Part shown: positions 43,523 to 46,032 of the stretch, piece after piece
Layout of the letters: the number at the start of each line of letters is the position of its first letter
Numbering within the stretch: the stretch's first letter is position 1
Assembly (NCBI GenBank): GCA_004292675.1
Contig: RDXO01000029.1
Span: 1-46,032, forward strand
Length of the DNA stretch: 46,032 nucleotides
DNA from: Alphaproteobacteria bacterium
GTDB lineage: Bacteria > Pseudomonadota > Alphaproteobacteria > Rickettsiales > UBA998
Direction: 5' to 3'
The notes under the pieces: model-generated
Told to the model about the DNA's origin: nothing
The model's database searches: none
What the model saw: only the letters and a program-made list of their open reading frames with translations
Position numbers and translations under genes: made by a program

Positions 43523-45616
43523 ATGCCACGTCAAACGAAGCTAGAGCATTATCGTAATATTGGAATTATGGCGCATATCGACGCTGGTAAAACTACCACG
43601 ACGGAGCGTATTCTTTATTATACAGGGCGTTCTCACAAAATTGGTGAGGTGCATGAGGGTGCGGCTACCATGGATTGGATGGAGCAAGAGCAAGAGCGTG
43701 GTATTACTATTACCTCCGCTGCAACAACCTGTTTCTGGACAGATCGTGATAATGTCAAGCATCGTATTAATATTATTGATACTCCGGGTCACGTAGACTT
43801 CACTATTGAAGTAGAGCGTTCATTGCGCGTTCTTGATGGTGCGGTTGCGGTGTTCGATTCCGTTGCAGGGGTTGAGCCACAAACTGAGACAGTATGGCGA
43901 CAAGCTGATAAATATGGCGTTCCGCGCATGTGTTTTGTCAATAAAATGGATCGTATTGGTGCGGATTTTTATCGTTGCGTCTCTATGATGGTGGATCGTT
44001 TGGGAGCAGTTCCTTTGGTGATTCATTTGCCGATTGGTTCAGAAGAGGCATATCTTGGTCTCGTGGACTTGGTCACCATGAAAGCGTTAGTGTGGCGTGA
44101 TGAATCTCTCGGGGCTGAGTGGGATGTGAAAGAAATCCCTGCAGACATGGTAGACAAAGCAAAAGAATATCGTGATAAGTTAGTTGAGATTGCCGTAGAA
44201 GTTGATGATGCGATTATGGAGCGTTACCTTGAGGGTACTGAGCCAACAGAAGCAGAGCTTCGCATGTGTATTCGAAAAGGTACTATCGGGTTGAATTTTG
44301 TTCCTGTATTGTGCGGATCTGCGTTCAAAAATAAGGGCGTTCAACCCATGTTGGATGCGGTTATTGATTATCTTCCTTCTCCTCTGGATATTCCTCCGAT
44401 TCGTGGTGTGAAAGTTGAAGATGAAGAAGTTGAAATTTTCCGTAAAAGTTCTGATGATGAGCCGTTCTCTGGCTTGGCATTCAAAATTATGAATGATCCA
44501 TTCGTCGGTTCTTTAACCTTCGTGCGCGTTTATTCTGGAAAATTAGAGTCTGGAACGTATGTGATTAATACGGTGAAAGATAAGAAAGAGCGTATTGGGC
44601 GTATGTTGCTTATGCATGCGAACAGCCGTGAGGAAATCAAAGATGCGTGTGCAGGTGATATTGTTGCTCTAGCTGGGTTGAAAGATACAACAACAGGCGA
44701 TACATTGTGTGATGTCAATAATCAAGTGATTCTTGAGCGCATGGATTTCCCTGAGCCTGTGATTGAAGTAGCCGTTGAGCCAAAAACGAAAGGCGATCAA
44801 GAAAAAATGGGTATGGCGATTGCACGTTTGGTTGCGGAAGATCCATCGCTGCAAGTTTATTCGGATCATGAAACTGGTCAGACTATCCTGAAAGGTATGG
44901 GTGAATTGCACCTTGAGATTATTGTTGATCGTTTGCGCCGTGAGTTTAAGGTGGAAGCAAATATCGGTGCGCCGCAAGTAGCGTATCGTGAAACGATTAC
45001 CAAAGCCTATACGGTTGATTACACTCACAAAAAGCAATCAGGTGGTTCAGGGCAATATGCGCGCGTAGTGATTGAATTTGCTCCACAAGAATCTGGATTG
45101 GGTTATGTATTTACCAATACAGTTGTTGGTGGTAATATACCGAAAGAATATATTCCGGGCGTAGAAAAAGGCTTGAAAAGCTCGTTGGATAATGGTGTTA
45201 TTGCTGGATTCCCGACGATTGATTTTAAGGCGACATTGAAAGATGGTGCATATCATGATGTGGATTCAAGTGCTATGGCGTTTGAGATTGCAGCGCGTGC
45301 AGCGTTCCGCGAAGGTATGAAACTTGCTGGACCAAAATTGCTTGAGCCTGTGATGCGTGTTGAAGTCGTAACTCCTGAAGAATATATGGGGGATGTGATT
45401 GGTGATTTGTCCTCTCGTCGAGGTCAGGTTTCAAGCATGGATCAACGGGGTAATGCTCGTGTTGTGAATGCGATGGTTCCACTCGCTAATATGTTTGGTT
45501 ATGTGAATACATTGCGTTCTTTATCTCAAGGGCGTGCGCAGTTTACGATGGTGTTTGATCATTATGAAGAAGTACCAAGTAACGTTGCTGAAGAGATTAA
45601 ATCCAAAGTAGCATAA
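43523..45616 (+). CDS. fusA: Translation elongation factor G
   Basis: EF-G catalyses GTP-dependent translocation. The 697-residue product carries all GTPase motifs: G1 AHIDAGKTT (17-25), G2/switch [14 protein letters not shown]3 DTPGHVDF and G4 NKMDR. Domains II-V follow, ending with [21 protein letters not shown] 43523 gives [23 protein letters not shown]; the longer reading adds only three residues. An AAGGA site is correctly spaced. The gene ends about 40 nt before a strong intrinsic terminator. tuf, which usually follows fusA, is not present in the remaining window. Confidence 0.99.
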   Translation: MPRQTKLEHYRNIGIMAHIDAGKTTTTERILYYTGRSHKIGEVHEGAATMDWMEQEQERGITITSAATTCFWTDRDNVKHRINIIDTPGHVDFTIEVERSLRVLDGAVAVFDSVAGVEPQTETVWRQADKYGVPRMCFVNKMDRIGADFYRCVSMMVDRLGAVPLVIHLPIGSEEAYLGLVDLVTMKALVWRDESLGAEWDVKEIPADMVDKAKEYRDKLVEIAVEVDDAIMERYLEGTEPTEAELRMCIRKGTIGLNFVPVLCGSAFKNKGVQPMLDAVIDYLPSPLDIPPIRGVKVEDEEVEIFRKSSDDEPFSGLAFKIMNDPFVGSLTFVRVYSGKLESGTYVINTVKDKKERIGRMLLMHANSREEIKDACAGDIVALAGLKDTTTGDTLCDVNNQVILERMDFPEPVIEVAVEPKTKGDQEKMGMAIARLVAEDPSLQVYSDHETGQTILKGMGELHLEIIVDRLRREFKVEANIGAPQVAYRETITKAYTVDYTHKKQSGGSGQYARVVIEFAPQESGLGYVFTNTVVGGNIPKEYIPGVEKGLKSSLDNGVIAGFPTIDFKATLKDGAYHDVDSSAMAFEIAARAAFREGMKLAGPKLLEPVMRVEVVTPEEYMGDVIGDLSSRRGQVSSMDQRGNARVVNAMVPLANMFGYVNTLRSLSQGRAQFTMVFDHYEEVPSNVAEEIKSKVA

Positions 45617-45655
45617 TGTTTTCAGCCTTGTGTTGAAGATATATCGATATGAAGA

Positions 45656-45689
45656 AACCATCCTGCAATGTTTGTAGGGCGGTTTTTTT
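45656..45689 (+). terminator. Rho-independent terminator of the str operon
   Basis: AACCATCCTGCA (45656-45667) and TGTAGGGCGGTT (45673-45684) pair along 12 positions with one mismatch and two G-T pairs around a 5-nt loop, followed by T45685-T45689. It ends transcription from fusA. Confidence 0.9.
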
Positions 45690-45722
45690 ATGTTGCGCCC
45701 ATATAATTATAGTCTCGCCCAT

Positions 45723-45869
45723 TTAACAATGAAATGCACCACTTTTATCGGTTAGGTTGTCAAGCGGCATATATTTAGGGAAATATTGTCGGATGAGTCC
45801 ATTGGTGTGTTCGTTCAGTCCGTGTTGCCAAGAATGGTAGGGCGTGGCAAAGAAACATTGTGTATTCAA
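45723..45869 (-). pseudogene. C-terminal remnant of an IS30-family transposase
   Basis: Reading the minus strand from about 45869 to the TAA at 45725-45723 gives a continuous peptide with the signature FFATPYHSWQHGLNEHTNG, then LIRQYFPK and a short tail. This is the end of IS30-family DDE transposases, including the catalytic glutamate in LNEHTNG. The frame meets a stop (near 45881-45879) and loses similarity just upstream, where another sequence begins. Hence only the last 48 or so codons survive. Such an element directly after the str operon terminator indicates past transposition here. Confidence 0.85.
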
Positions 45870-46012
45870 TGTCAGGACTTACGCAATTAATTTTTGATAT
45901 TGACAGATAGGCATAGTCCTATATTTGTGTGGTATGGCTCACCACCCGACAAGTTAATAGATTTGTAACGTATATACTCTAAACGCATTCTATCTTAAAG
46001 TGATAGGAGGTT
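45870..46012 (+). mobile_element. Probable end and leader of a second insertion sequence
   Basis: The transposase homology breaks at about 45870, just next to CAGGACTTACGCAATT (45872-45887). This looks like an IS terminal repeat of the type with GGACTTACGCAA ends. The following 120 bp have no gene but contain TTGACA (45900-45905), an ATAGG/CCTAT palindrome and TATACT (45973-45978), before an AGGAGG site (46005-46010). I infer a second element inserted into the IS30 copy. Its other end lies outside the window. Confidence 0.5.
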
Positions 46013-46015
46013 ATG

Positions 46016-46032
46016 ATGCGGGTATTGAGTGG
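46016..46032 (+). CDS. Start of an unidentified gene (possibly transposase), truncated by the window
   Basis: AGGAGG (46005-46010) is followed by ATG at 46013 and 46016, giving MRVLS… before the window ends. The perfect ribosome site and position behind an IS-like end suggest a transposase, but only five codons are visible. Confidence 0.45.

Overview
The window looks like chromosomal DNA of an alphaproteobacterium, probably a deep-branching and possibly host-associated lineage. Indicators are an AddA-type recombination nuclease of the alphaproteobacterial form, a J-domain gene divergent from bolA, two gene-transfer-agent (GTA) tail genes, an rpsL-rpsG-fusA operon, and intergenic regions full of short palindromic repeats. 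The exact order cannot be fixed from sequence reading alone.

Layout. 1-1830: the end of a DUF2339 membrane protein, a small lipoprotein and a membrane-anchored endonuclease/exonuclease/phosphatase protein. 2068-12574: a small unknown membrane protein, then six tightly packed same-strand genes (SulP transporter, dabA, dabB, an outer-membrane porin, eptA, dgkA). The first four look like a complete inorganic-carbon uptake route across both membranes. The last two modify lipid A and recycle the diacylglycerol released. 12622-18188 (minus strand): addA, a TPR lipoprotein and recA. 18451-22251: an 815-residue LOG-type protein with a large unknown N-terminal region, coupled to rimM, then a cyclic-nucleotide-binding plus FHA-like protein. 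22246-23965 (minus strand): two GTA tail genes (DUF2163 and DUF2460 types), separated by a nested palindromic element.

24137-31616: a lipoprotein, panB, and a compact chemosensory cluster: cheA without a P2 domain, cheW ending in a heptanucleotide tandem repeat, a soluble multi-PAS receptor, and a second short receptor-like protein. 31623-36430: ccmC, an unknown helical protein, a J-domain protein, bolA, pdxJ, asd and a GNAT acetyltransferase. This segment is bracketed by two direct copies of a roughly 230-bp multi-hairpin repeat. 36845-38791: a cysteine-free 648-residue orphan protein. 38946-42438: electron-transfer flavoprotein-ubiquinone oxidoreductase, a small membrane protein and an M23 peptidase. 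42555-45689: the str operon with a clear promoter and terminator but no tuf directly after fusA. 45723-46032: an IS30 transposase remnant that appears to be interrupted by another element running off the window.

The most distinctive themes are: (1) the contiguous SulP-DabA-DabB-porin-EptA-DgkA gene string with an unusually long DabB; (2) a family of palindromes with TATAG ends in at least seven places, which supply the last codons and stops of some genes; (3) the duplicated chain-of-hairpins element; (4) an isolated two-gene GTA remnant; (5) the LOG protein with a novel N-terminal half.
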